From Rhizopus sp. PT2906 (lineage: Eukaryota > Mucoromycota > Mucoromycetes > Mucorales > Rhizopodaceae), in the NCBI GenBank assembly GCA_025529335.1, contig JAMYHX010000538.1, forward strand, positions 1-27,670: a stretch of 27,670 bases of DNA, given 5' to 3'. The first letter of the stretch is position 1, and each line of letters opens with the position of its first letter. The notes below the pieces were generated by a model that made no database searches, was not told where the DNA came from, and saw nothing but the letters and a program-made list of their open reading frames with translations. Both the position numbers and the translations under genes were made by a program. This document shows, one piece after another, positions 18,677-27,670 of the stretch.

Positions 18677-19529
18677 ATGCATTACTTAACTTTGTCCCAA
18701 AAAGAAACAATTGTTACTACGCGCTGCGATGGAATTTCGACAGCATAGATTGCCATTGAAGAAATCATTTCAGAAAGATCTGTACGTTGGGTTTATCAAC
18801 AATGGAAAAAGAATGGAACTGTAGAGACGAAGCCTAGGTCTGGAAGACCTCCTAGCTTCAACGATAGGAAAAGAAGAGAGCTGAGAAGAGTAGTACGCGC
18901 AAATCGCCGTGCTACTCTTAAAGAAATCAGTCAAGAAATCAGCACCAAAGCATCTGTCAACACCATACGCAATGAGCTGAAAAAAATTGGCTATGCTTCT
19001 CGTGTGGCTGTCAAGAAACCTTTCTTGAACGAAAAGCAACAAAAAGCAAGGTATATCTTTGCCAAAAATTCATGCCCACTGGACAGCAGATGACTGGAGA
19101 AAGGTGATCCGGACAGGCGAGCCGAACTTTGCAATCGGCAAGCTGTTCTTACAGTCTAGAGTTTGGCGTAAGATGCTGGAAAAATTCTTCAAAGTAGTAG
19201 AACTTCATTCATGGTTTGGGGTGCCATAGCTGGTGAAAAGAAATTGAAGAGCGAAAATTGCTGCAGAATGGAGAGAAGCAAAGGGTATAAAGAAGAAGTC
19301 CTGGTCAGCACAATCACCGGATTTAAATACAATCGAAAATCTGTGGAGCATGATGAAGAAGAGAGTTAATGCTGTATGCCCTCATGCTAAAACCCAGCAA
19401 GCCATGGAATTAGTTTTGGAGAGTGTTTGGAGTGATTTTACACCAGAGACCATTAACAGGTTGATTGATTCCATGCCGAAGAGGGCCAAGGCTGTAATCA
19501 AGGCTCGTGTTGGACCCACCAAATATTAA
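18677..19529 (+). pseudogene. Tc1/mariner transposase pseudogene
   Basis: The coding remnant of the element. It starts at an ATG with LTLSQKETIVTTRCDGIS, meets a stop codon after 23 codons, then stays open for more than 100 codons before a shift near 19065. The later parts are readable only in other frames. With a lost catalytic Asp and an internal deletion it cannot encode an active transposase. Confidence 0.8.
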
Positions 19530-19716
19530 ATTAATAAAAAGAACCAAAAATTGCTTTACAATTCTCTTTTTTTCCCCACTTATTTGGTTGACCTTTCTTC
19601 ATCATTTCTCTTGTAACTGCAACAAAGATACAAAAAGGTCACTTTCTTTACTGTTTAGTCTTTAATAGCAACAAAAACACTGACTTTTAAAAATGGTAAT
19701 TACTTTTGGGGGACAC
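18677..19716 (+). mobile_element. Decayed Tc1/mariner transposon with right terminal end, left end missing
   Basis: Translated pieces follow the Tc1 order across three frames: a helix-turn-helix part (ERSVRWVYQQWKKNGTV, KPRSGRPPS), ATLKEISQEIS, a segment HWTADDWRKVIRTGE where the first catalytic Asp is replaced by Gly, FMVWGAIAGEKK, then SPDLNTIENLW with the acidic catalytic residue, and a C-terminal end VGPTKY with TAA at 19527-19529. There is an in-frame TAG at 18746-18748, at least two frameshifts, and the middle block that should hold the second Asp (QDNAP type) appears deleted. After the stop, about 185 bp of non-coding end leads to ...cttttgggggacac at 19716 followed by TA (19717-19718), as at a Tc1 terminus and target site. 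No matching inverted end was found on the left. The element is inactive. Confidence 0.8.
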
Positions 19717-19744
19717 TATGCATGGCTTAGAAATAAGAATTTTA

Positions 19745-20900
19745 TTATTTTATACTTTGTCTTTGTGTTTGCATATTTATATTGGGTGGAAGCTGCATCT
19801 CTTCATTAATTGACAACAACTGTCTTGGCTCATTATATATTTGTGACAGTCTATCGTTATTTTCAAAAGTCAAATGTATACGACTTTCTAAAACTTGTCT
19901 GCATACATTCGTGATGTTTGTCAACAACTCATTCTTTCTACTTGCAGATTCAGATGGTACTTATGATTAAAGCACATCAGAACTTTCAGCAACTGCTATT
20001 AGGCTGATGACTTGCGAATTAGATTCTTTGTTAAGAAGAGCTGAATAATATTAATTGGATGGAGTATCGGATAATTTTGGTGTATCTTTTTCTTTTTCGA
20101 ACAAAAATGAAAAAACTAAATGAGCCCATTACCTAATTCATCTCCCTATTTCCTGACGGCGATGTAATAGAAGAGCCTGTAGCTTTTTACAGTGAAGAAG
20201 AGGGAAAATATGTTGGCGTTAATCTTGACGGTGCTTAGAGAAAACATATAGCAAAGAACGTAAAAAGGACAAACATGCTCACGTTGTTCTTAAAATGTAT
20301 TGAATCTATATACTGTAACAATTCTGAATGTACCTTTTATGTAATCGATCACAGGTCTTATGCTCTTAAGAAGGATATTGAGTAGCAGTATTGTCTTATT
20401 TGCGATTCTAAGTTGGAAAGAATGCTTTGCACCGTGACGGGGTCAATTTTAAGTTTGATGACAGAATATGTAAAATGATGCACAATGGGGAATCATAGAC
20501 GCAGCAGATACTTTGCCTAAGCATTTGACAGTTGCAAATATGAGTCGTCTTGAGGAAAAAGTTGAAAATTTCCAAGTCAAACCTAGCAAGGCTGTTGTTG
20601 CGTTCCATTCAGAATCGGGGAAGCCGTTCCATTTATTTATGATTCTGTCAATAATATACTGATCAACAAAGACTGTGCAAAATACGAACTGAACAGTGCC
20701 AGACAGAGGACGGGTGTTTCTTCTTTCACCAGTTTTCTCAGGGAGTTCGAAAAGATCAAGAATGAATATGAAAATTTCTGTTGCAAGCAAGACATTGTCG
20801 TAGGACAATGCCTGCTTATGACTGACATTGAGATAAGCGACTGTAATCAGTATGAATAGAGTCAACTCATACATTATAAGATTACATGTACACACTTTTA
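19745..20900. pseudogene. Unidentified decayed coding sequence
   Basis: Protein-like pieces occur but no intact gene. On the plus strand: DGDVIEEPVAFYSEEEGKYV near 20160-20220; a later frame with two Cys pairs (CNNSEC and CLIC, about 30 residues apart) at about 20318-20410, like a degraded zinc ribbon; and IIDAADTLPKHLTVANMSRL to about 20640, each ended by stops or shifts. On the minus strand, 19745-19958 encodes about 70 codons with normal-looking composition (NVCRQVLESRIHLTFENNDR) but no start. I do not recognise the family. The region is likely an old transposon or a relic gene flanking the Tc1 insertion. Confidence 0.4.
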
Positions 20901-21488
20901 GTAATAAGTCAAATTAAATAGAATCTCTCCTTTGTATATAAATCATTACTTCTTTAAAAGATAATCCTTCTTATGGTAAAAGCAGTATCATAACCCAGAT
21001 CATGAAATGAACAATAGGATCAATGTCAGGAACGAATTAAAGGTTTTCCTTGTGAACTCAGGAGCCGTTAGCCAATCATATCCTCAGTAATTATAATCCA
21101 CGCTTAGAATAATGGCTTACCAGCCATTTGATAGCAACTATAAATTGTAGATCCTTAATTTATTTGTATGTTCCTTCTGTCTTTATCTCAGAATAAAGGT
21201 TAGTCTCAAAGAGCACTTTTTTGTCTTTGTCTTGTGTCTTATAAACCATTACATAACAATTACATTCCTGACTGAATATGTTGTCAAAGTATCAAAGAGA
21301 ATGAATCACGATATAAGCTACATATAAAGAAACATTCTGTAGTAAAATGAAAAGTATATAAGCGAGATATTATCTATTTGTTAATCTTCATCAATAAAAT
21401 ACTTGTGTTGAATTTGATTGTATTTCGCTGTCCCCTTAAATTCTACACATAATATCACACTCAGGCTTTACAGAAGGTCGAGATTGAA
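20901..21488. other. AT-rich region upstream of the gag remnant
   Basis: No gene supported. Segment 21350-21410 has a TATA-like element (agtatataagcgag) followed by an AATAAA-like element about 40 bp later, as in the U3-R part of an LTR, but no second copy was found in the window to confirm an LTR. Confidence 0.35.
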
Positions 21489-23227
21489 ATGATGCAAGCT
21501 CGGAAGCACTTGACGCATTTTCGCTCGTGCATGGATAACAATGGAAAGGAGCCATATGCAGAAAAACCAAAAATTAACATGGCTTTGACCTTGGCTCGCA
21601 AAGACCTTCCAAAGTATCAGATCACAACCAGCATGAATAAACCCTTCCCTAAAGAGGATTCGTATGATTCAGAGGAACATTTTCTTCATACATTTGAAAG
21701 AATTGTCTATTCGGCTGGATTGGACATTGAATACGTTTGGGACAGATATTTGCCCTTATGTATCCACTACGATCACGGTATGTGGATTGAAGCAGACTTA
21801 AAACGTTGCTCTTCTTGGCTGGATGCACGCAAATGTTTTACGAAAAAGTTTGAAACAAAGCACCGTGCCAGGAAAACTACTATACTTGTATTCATCATGG
21901 AGATGCGTGGAACAGAAAGCATTCCACAGTACATAGCACGATTTGTCAAGACAATTAATGATACGACTTGAATGGTGCGTGACAATATGCTTGCAAAACA
22001 GTTTTTGGCGTCGTTGGTTAGACCTGAACAGATGCTAGCAAAAATAGCCTTGAACAACCGTTCCAATGCAGAATTGACAATCGATGAGATGTCCAAAGTA
22101 GCCCAGGGCATATTTGGAGACGATTGCAAGAGTTAGACAGCAGAAACAATGCTTATGAATGCTGGAATTCATATGGACAGTTACCAGGGTAGAAAGAGGC
22201 TACGCAGAAAAGTCCGAGTTATCCAAGGAAGTTGACATCTGGGGAGAAATTATTGTGCAAGCGTCATGGCTGGAACAGAATGCATGCAGACAAGGACTGT
22301 TACAGCAGAAAGGAGACATCAAAAGTCTCAACGCCAGAAAACAAGTTCTTTGGCACGAAGAATCGACCTAATACTGCAACAGTAAAAGAAAACATTTGCA
22401 GATTTTGCGATCAGAACTGGCAACCTGGTTATCAATGCAAAGAATACGTAGATCAGAAACGAAATAAGACTATTCTTTCTGTGAAGGCCAAAAAAGATGA
22501 AACCCCAAAGGTTGACAAGGAGAGCTCTTGTGATACTGAGTCCCAAAAAGAAGTAGAGGAGAGCATTAGAGATCTGATGTTAGATGATCACAATTATGAT
22601 TGAACCGCAAAGAATAATAATAAAGATAATGCATTTTCATTGATGACTCCAATATACTTAGAGGGCTACAAGTTAATAGCTAAAATAGATACTGGAAGTG
22701 AGATAACTTGTTTAAACAAATCCATATTCACTGATATTTTAAAATTTAACAAGATTCTTAGTGTAAAAGGCAGCTTAAGTTTTTGCGTCTGCTAATAATT
22801 CTGTCAAAAGAATTGGTAAAACAGAGCCATTGGTAATGAGCTATATTGCTGACATATCGTGTACCTGCAAGAAAAGGACAGCCAGCAGCCAGCCTACAGT
22901 AAACTTGGAGTCAACGTAGAGCCAACATGGAGTCAATCTTTTCAACACACATGTACGATGCTTTTAGGTAGAGAAAAGAAAAAGTATCCGCGGACAAACA
23001 TAGTAACTCCCCTTTTTTGTAGGTTATCTGCTGATGAAATCCCCTTCTTATATTCTTCTGAACTCATCGTGACTCTTTTTGACATTGATCAAGGAAAAGG
23101 AAATGAATATAAAGATAAAGTATTACAAGAATGGCCGGCTGTATCCATAGAACGCGCAATATATGTTAAGATGCACAAGTTATGCAAAAAACGTAAGAAT
23201 ATACAAAGCAATACCTTTCTTTATTGA
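21489..23227 (+). mobile_element. Decayed Ty3/gypsy-like retrotransposon fragment (gag, zinc knuckles, protease)
   Basis: Frame 1 (21489-22136) gives a gag-like capsid: PKEDSYDSEEHFLHTFERIV, DIEYVWDRYLPLCI, WLDARKCFTKKF, and MRGTESIPQYIARFVKTIND, with in-frame TGA at 21969-21971 and TAG at 22134-22136. After a frame change, 22232-22603 holds two metal-binding knuckles: C-x2-H-G-x4-H-x4-C (CKRHGWNRMHADKDC) and C-x2-C-x3-W-x2-G-x2-C (CRFCDQNWQPGYQC). The same frame continues past TGA 22601-22603 into an aspartic protease core, AKIDTGSEITCLN, with the DTG triad at 22688-22696. No reverse transcriptase or integrase was seen; a further frame at 22859-23227 is unassigned. The fragment is broken by several stops and is not functional. 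Confidence 0.75.
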
Positions 23228-23264
23228 CAGTCAGGAGGGTAAAGCAAACGAAGGGCAATGATAC

Positions 23265-23509
23265 TTGACACTTATATTGTTGGTTTGGTGCATTTCTTGT
23301 GATTCTGTGTTGACGATGCATGCATGCATGAAGATGACCTGATCTCTGAGGAGGGCACTTAAAGTGGTTATTTTATGTATAAAGCGACTCTGTTATAACA
23401 AGTGAGTGAGATATATTTGTTACTTTCCTTTTCGTAGGTTGGCTTATCCTCCCCCCTGTGACGCTAATCTCGACTTTTTGAGTAATCACAACAATAAACC
23501 TAATCTCAA
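23265..23509 (+). repeat. Dispersed direct repeat, copy R1
   Basis: Closely similar to 26582-26826 (same orientation), beginning ttgacac and ending near aatctcaa. Both contain tgcatgcatgcatga and a block agatgacctgatctct. By hand count over the first 165 aligned bases I see about 19 differences, 12 of them transitions. Weaker similarity continues about 100 bp further in both copies. It begins 37 bp after the last open frame of the gag fragment, so it could be an LTR or a separate MITE-like element. Confidence 0.85.
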
Positions 23510-25089
23510 TTCTCTGTGATGTACTTTAACTCTATTTGTAATCACTGTGAGCTATGGTAGTCGATAAAGTTAAGCCCTGAGGAAAAGATTCGCAGAGGGT
23601 CAGGATTTACAGAGTTTATAAAAGTTGAATGAGTGCCACTGTTCGCTTAATGAATTCCCAAGAAGCTTGTTTTATTATACATAGAGTAGAGTATTCAAAG
23701 AGGCGAGAGAGAAAGAAAAGGCAATTTTAAAGAGTTTTTATCGTCGGCACACCTTCATCCAGAGAAAGTGTTATTTTGGTGTTTTTTTTTTCTCTTGATG
23801 CATAGCATAGACAAAGTAGAAAGGTAAAGGAAAAAAAGGAGGGTGTGTAAGCAGTCCTTATTCCCTTCCAGTCCCCCATCAACTCCACTCCCACCTCTAC
23901 TCCTACCTCCGAGCCCTCTTTGGGGGGCCAGAAGTTCCTAAGAACTTCTTACACAACCTATACTTCTTTTATTTTCATATTTAGTCACCTGCTTATAAGG
24001 TTTCCGTAGAGTTATGGTTCTGTGCGTTGCAGGCATTCTTGTTTTTATTTTTCATTTTTTCCTTTTTTGTATAAATCCTTTATTTAGATTTGTTCTCGCC
24101 TACTATATTTGTCCAAAGAGTCCAAGAGAAAAAGAAAAAGTATGGTTTGCCATAAATAGTAAGATCCTCGAAAGAAAAGGAAAAAAAGAATTACTTGAGA
24201 GTAGCCTTTACTCAAACGTTCTCTTTTCTGATCAAATATAATGTTTAAGGAATGGGAGTTGCTATATGAGTTCGAAAGCACGGTATTGTGTGTGCGTATC
24301 AGCATCATTTATCTTAAAACGGGTCACTGGTGACGACATATCCTCAATCATTCACTGTTGACGTCCTTGGGTTATTTAACATGTAATGAAAGTAAACTCT
24401 TGCACGTTAATACCTTGTTCACATATGGTAAGTATATAAAGACCAATATATTGTCATGAGTCTCATTAATTACATGCCTTCATCAAGCATATCTCTTATA
24501 TCTAGCGTTTCTATAGTAACTATGCTTAGCATGTAAGAGTTCCAAGTGCAAATCAATCCGATCTATTTGCTCCATCCATATGATCCACACATACATCTAC
24601 ACATACATACATCCTGATCTAATAAAGGAGTACCCGTATTGTCTGGATCTCATCTTTTAGTTGGTCAAACGCCAATTTCTTTCTCTGTTTCTGGATACTG
24701 CCAAGTAAGGGTCTTACCAAATCTCTGTATTGAGTTACTAGTAAGAATCTGTTGATCTACCGTGTATTTTTATCTCACTCCTGTTGTATTTTTACGTCCT
24801 TCCATATGTCCTTGTCCCAGATGAGCTACCCTTTACATGAGTCAACTGTATCTCAACTGTATCCTTAACAAACAATATTGACCGCTTTAACGGCTGTTCA
24901 TAATCCATTTATGCTGAGCGTGATCTGCTGTTGAACAATAAAAAACTCCCTCCATAGTCAGGTAAAGCCTTCCATTTTGGTTTTTGAGTTGTCAACTATG
25001 TATTTCTGTTCTTCCAAATCAATGCCCTACCATTCTATCACAGTTACAATGCGTTATTGTCATAAGTAAAGAAAATTTATACTGGGCTG
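23510..25089. other. Gene-poor region between R1 and the inverted repeat
   Basis: No gene supported. It contains C-rich sequence at 23865-23925, a perfect 8-bp inverted repeat (agaagttc-ctaa-gaacttct) at 23930-23949, and several short frames without motifs. Probably decayed repeats. Confidence 0.45.
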
Positions 25090-25272
25090 TCGAAATGTTT
25101 ACCTTCAAATTGATCACGACATTGGAATCTATAAATGATGGACATGGAATTAACTGAATCGTGTTCGACAAAGTAACACTGTTGTTGATGTCCAGTGTTA
25201 GCAAAGTGTACCAGTAATAATAAAAGAAGGAAAGAAAGGTAATAAACTGACAACTTTGGTAATAAAAAGAAC
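25090..25272 (-). repeat. Diverged inverted repeat, arm A
   Basis: Read on the minus strand this segment aligns with 27089-27262 on the plus strand: shared tattaccaaagttgtca, a T/C-rich run of the same length, then attca-ttaat and agattcc-a-tg/c-ttg. Identity looks near 70 percent by eye. Both arms also keep related residues in one frame (IQL then DS), which hints at a coding origin. Confidence 0.6.
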
Positions 25273-25787
25273 AAAGGGACAAAGGGGCATGATTTGTGTA
25301 ACGTATGGTCAATGAGCCCTCTTTTCTCCCTCTTTCTTTCCCTTTCCCATATTTTTTTCTCTTATATTGACAGATGAGATGCAATAAAGTAACAGCAATA
25401 GTCAAAGAAATATGTTATCATTGACTGATGTCAAGTTGAACCTGTTTCTGTATAATAGGATTATTGAACCTGCCATAGATCATTATCCAGTATGCTAAGC
25501 AAATTGGTCCCTCCCATATCTACCTGCAGTTCTATTATAGATTCATATATTTCTTTCTGTCATACTCTTTTTGAGGATTCATTCTCACAATACAAGTCAA
25601 ACAGTAACATATTTTCTTTTACCTGTTCCTTGATCAACCATGTATATCTCTCATTTTATACCATAGTGGCCTTAGTATCCTAAATAGGGAGACGACGCGT
25701 CTGGATCCAAATTGATGACGCGGCTTGATTATTTACTTAGTTATTTTCATGATCCTTTTTTTTTTTCTTTTTCTTTTCCAACAATCC
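25273..25787. other. Gene-poor region between inverted-repeat arm A and the 8-bp tandem repeat
   Basis: No gene supported. A short frame at 25492-25683 has no motif. An ACGCGT hexamer inside a small inverted repeat lies near 25690-25703. Confidence 0.4.
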
Positions 25788-25828
25788 AGTAATCAAGTAA
25801 TCAAGTAATCAAATAATACAGTAATTCA
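25788..25828. repeat. Tandem 8-bp repeat, unit agtaatca
   Basis: Three exact copies followed by two degenerate ones. Confidence 0.85.
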
Positions 25829-25917
25829 GAAAAATATGTTGGAGGATGGTAAGTGATAAGTTAAAGTTTGCCAAGAATTTGCTTTAACTGATACATCTTG
25901 TACTTGGGTGATAGGGA

Positions 25918-26030
25918 CAATCAACAGATCAACACATAGCTTAACATACAGCTCAACACATAATTCAACACCCATCTCGCCACGCAGCTCAACACATGGT
26001 TCAACGCACAATCTCACAGCCACACAGCCA
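25918..26030. repeat. Degenerate minisatellite, unit about 14-16 bp (cagctcaacacata-like)
   Basis: At least seven imperfect copies of a (c)tcaacaca(t/c) core. On the opposite strand they read as a repeating VELCVEL pattern in an 81-codon frame, which I treat as a by-product of the repeat rather than a gene. Confidence 0.75.
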
Positions 26031-26581
26031 CTTTCTTTTTCTCTAGCTGAGCGTATAAACCCATAGCACACACACTTATTCTTCTTTTTTCATAGGTTCG
26101 CAAGACTTGGTGGCTTGATGTTCCTGCGAGAATTCGAGGGTCTGAGCGGACTCATTCATTGTAAGGCTAAGTGAGGTTGAGACTTCCGGAGAATGGAAAA
26201 GACACTGCCTCCACGTGGTCATTCCTGGACAGTACATCTTTTTGTGCTGACGAATCGCGTCTTATGAGCTTATTATTATGATTATTATTAAATAAAGATC
26301 TTGTTGTTTGACTATTGTTGACTTTGATTAAGAAAACGGAAATAGTTGTAAAAATAGAGTGTAATCCCTTTTTTAGCCCACTTCTACTAATACACGCCAT
26401 CTCTCTATTCATCCTATGGATTGTATATTTTAACAAAAGATGGCTGTATACATAGAGGATACAATATATGCTGGCACACACGAAAATTCAAAAAAGTAAA
26501 GTATACAAAAGGTCACTTTTATCTTTCTGCATTATAATATTTCCTTTAGAAGAGAGCAAAATAAAAGAATAACAATAATAT
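26031..26581. other. Region between the minisatellite and R2
   Basis: No gene supported. The part 26095-26260 is richer in G and C than its surroundings, but no tRNA fold, motif or repeat partner could be identified. Confidence 0.4.
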
Positions 26582-26826
26582 TTGACACGTGTAGTGTTAG
26601 TTTGGTACATTTCTTGCGATTCTGTGTTGACAATGCATGCATGCATGAAGATGACCTGATCTCTAAGGAGGGTACTTGAAGTGGTTATTTTATGTATAAA
26701 CCGGCTCTGTTGTATCCAATGAGTGCGGTATATTTGATACTTTCATTATTGTTGGCTGATTTACCCTCACCTCCTGTGACACTAATCTCAACTTTTTGAG
26801 TAATCACAACAATAAGCCTATTGTCA
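26582..26826 (+). repeat. Dispersed direct repeat, copy R2
   Basis: Second copy of the R1 sequence, 3.3 kb away, same orientation. Similarity continues weakly to about 26930. No coding fragment of the gag element lies beside this copy, so it is either a solo LTR or an independent non-autonomous element. Confidence 0.85.
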
Positions 26827-27088
26827 ATGTTCGCTTAAGGTAATGTCTCTAAGGTGCTCTAAGAATATGCTGATTGCCATGAGCCATGATAACATACAGA
26901 ATAAAGCTCCCAGGAAAAGTTGGCGCACTTGTGGACTTTATTTTTGCCGATCATAGAGGTAAGGCGAACAAAGAACCCAAAGCGTCCCTTAGAATTGTTA
27001 TTGTGTTACTTCAAACGTCGATCCACCCTATGAATTTGTTGGTCACACGTCACACGCATATTCATAAACGTTGTCAGTACCATTTATT

Positions 27089-27262
27089 TGCGCTCTTTAT
27101 TACCAAAGTTGTCACTTTATTGTCTTTCTTTTCTTCTTTCCCCTTCTTTATTTACCTTTTACCATCATTGGGGATAACGACTTTGACAATGTCAGTAGGC
27201 GCAATTCAATTAATGCAAGGTCATTCATTGCTAGATTCCGACATTGCAACCCTTGAGGCAAG
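27089..27262 (+). repeat. Diverged inverted repeat, arm B
   Basis: Partner of arm A (25090-25272) in opposite orientation. It lies inside a 169-codon open frame (26886-27395) that has no recognised motif and is broken in the arm A copy. Confidence 0.6.
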
Positions 27263-27670
27263 TATTATTTTATTTTTTCTTACCTTTAATAGTAATTTAT
27301 TTGTAGTTATAATGAACAAGAAGAGCCTAAATTTGGAAGCAATATTTGCCCTTTTTTTTTCATCAAACCTATACTTTGCAATTAAGGAATCATAGGTAAG
27401 CTTTACGATAATAGCGTAAGAATATACGTAAACCACATACTCTCAAAGACATCAAAGTTATTTATTTTTTATTTTTTATTTGTAAACGATCAGTGAAGGA
27501 TCTGGATGACAGGTGATGCTCAGACGGTATTCATTATCAAACACCTTTGAAGTATTTGTAAAAATAGACAAGTGAATAACGAGACTAAAAGTCAGTTGTC
27601 CTTTATTGAATAAAATATGGAGGTCTATTTATACTTTTTCTAATGATCGGATAAAGTTATCTCAGCTAAG
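27263..27670. other. AT-rich end of window
   Basis: No gene supported. On the minus strand, 27595-27645 shows a TATA-like element (agtataaatagac) followed by AATAAA about 25 bp later, an arrangement seen in LTRs, but no second copy is in the window. Confidence 0.35.

Noticed and set aside
20449..20895. Minus-strand frame of 148 codons
   Set aside because: The opposite strand shows more protein-like (though broken) segments, so this frame is probably the shadow of decayed sequence.
21350..21410. 5' LTR of the gag-protease element
   Set aside because: TATA and AATAAA spacing is suggestive, but I found no second copy in the window, and R1/R2 do not match it.
23930..23949. Inverted repeat agaagttc-ctaa-gaacttct as a recombinase target or heat-shock element
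   Set aside because: It shares a short word with FRT-type arms and with HSE units, but spacing and core fit neither. Likely chance.
26095..26260. tRNA or SINE in the GC-richer stretch
   Set aside because: A ttcga-containing word occurs, but no cloverleaf stems and no A-box at proper distance could be made.
19624..26527. Short shared word (tacaaaaaggtcacttt at 19628 and tacaaaaggtcactttt at 26504)
   Set aside because: About 16 bp with one gap and no extension on either side; not enough to claim a shared element.
1..27670. CRISPR array, bacterial operon features, rRNA or tRNA genes, telomeric repeats
   Set aside because: None was found; the window has spliced eukaryotic genes throughout.

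Overview
The window looks like nuclear DNA of an early-diverging filamentous fungus, most probably Mucoromycota (Mucorales-like). Reasons: AT-rich sequence, GT-AG introns of only about 47-72 bp with TACTAA/CTAAC-like branch points, pyrimidine-rich tracts just before start codons, and a set of recognisable fungal proteins (CON7-like C2H2 factor, ERT1/AcuK-type zinc cluster, RACK1, chromo/chromoshadow HP1, hybrid histidine kinase). The placement is inference from gene content and was not tested by any search.

Positions 1-18400 are a compact gene-rich segment. In order: the C-terminal end of a response-regulator receiver domain (+, cut by the window edge); a 318-aa coiled-coil protein of unknown function (+); an intronless RING-H2 E3 ligase with a possible N-myristoylation start (+); a 98-aa very acidic small protein (+); a CON7-like zinc-finger regulator (-, 2 exons); a CUE + CCCH x2 + DUF1771-Smr RNA-linked protein (-, 3 exons); a small secreted double-psi beta-barrel protein (+, 2 exons); an ERT1/AcuK-family Zn2Cys6 regulator of gluconeogenesis (-, 8 exons, one of 22 bp); RACK1/CpcB/Asc1 (-, 4 exons, one of 15 bp); a short-chain dehydrogenase with an apparent single-base frameshift (-, 6 exons); and an HP1/Swi6-like heterochromatin protein (-, 5 exons) whose start codon lies just behind a 65-base homopolymer. 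Exon joins were worked out by hand from splice consensus, reading frame and family motifs.

From about 18.5 kb to the end there is no intact gene that I can support. This part holds a decayed Tc1/mariner transposase with one recognisable right end, unidentified decayed coding sequence, a decayed Ty3/gypsy-like gag-protease fragment, a direct repeat of about 245 bp in two copies 3.3 kb apart, a diverged inverted repeat pair about 2 kb apart, and minisatellite-like tandem repeats. The HP1 gene is therefore the last intact gene before a repeat island.

The genes do not form an obvious pathway cluster. Several are general regulators of transcription, translation or chromatin. Nothing here can be claimed as a new defence or metabolic system. 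The points most worth checking are the poly(A) leader of the HP1 gene, the 39-bp HP1-SDR gap, the SDR frameshift, the two microexons, and the unidentified dispersed repeats.
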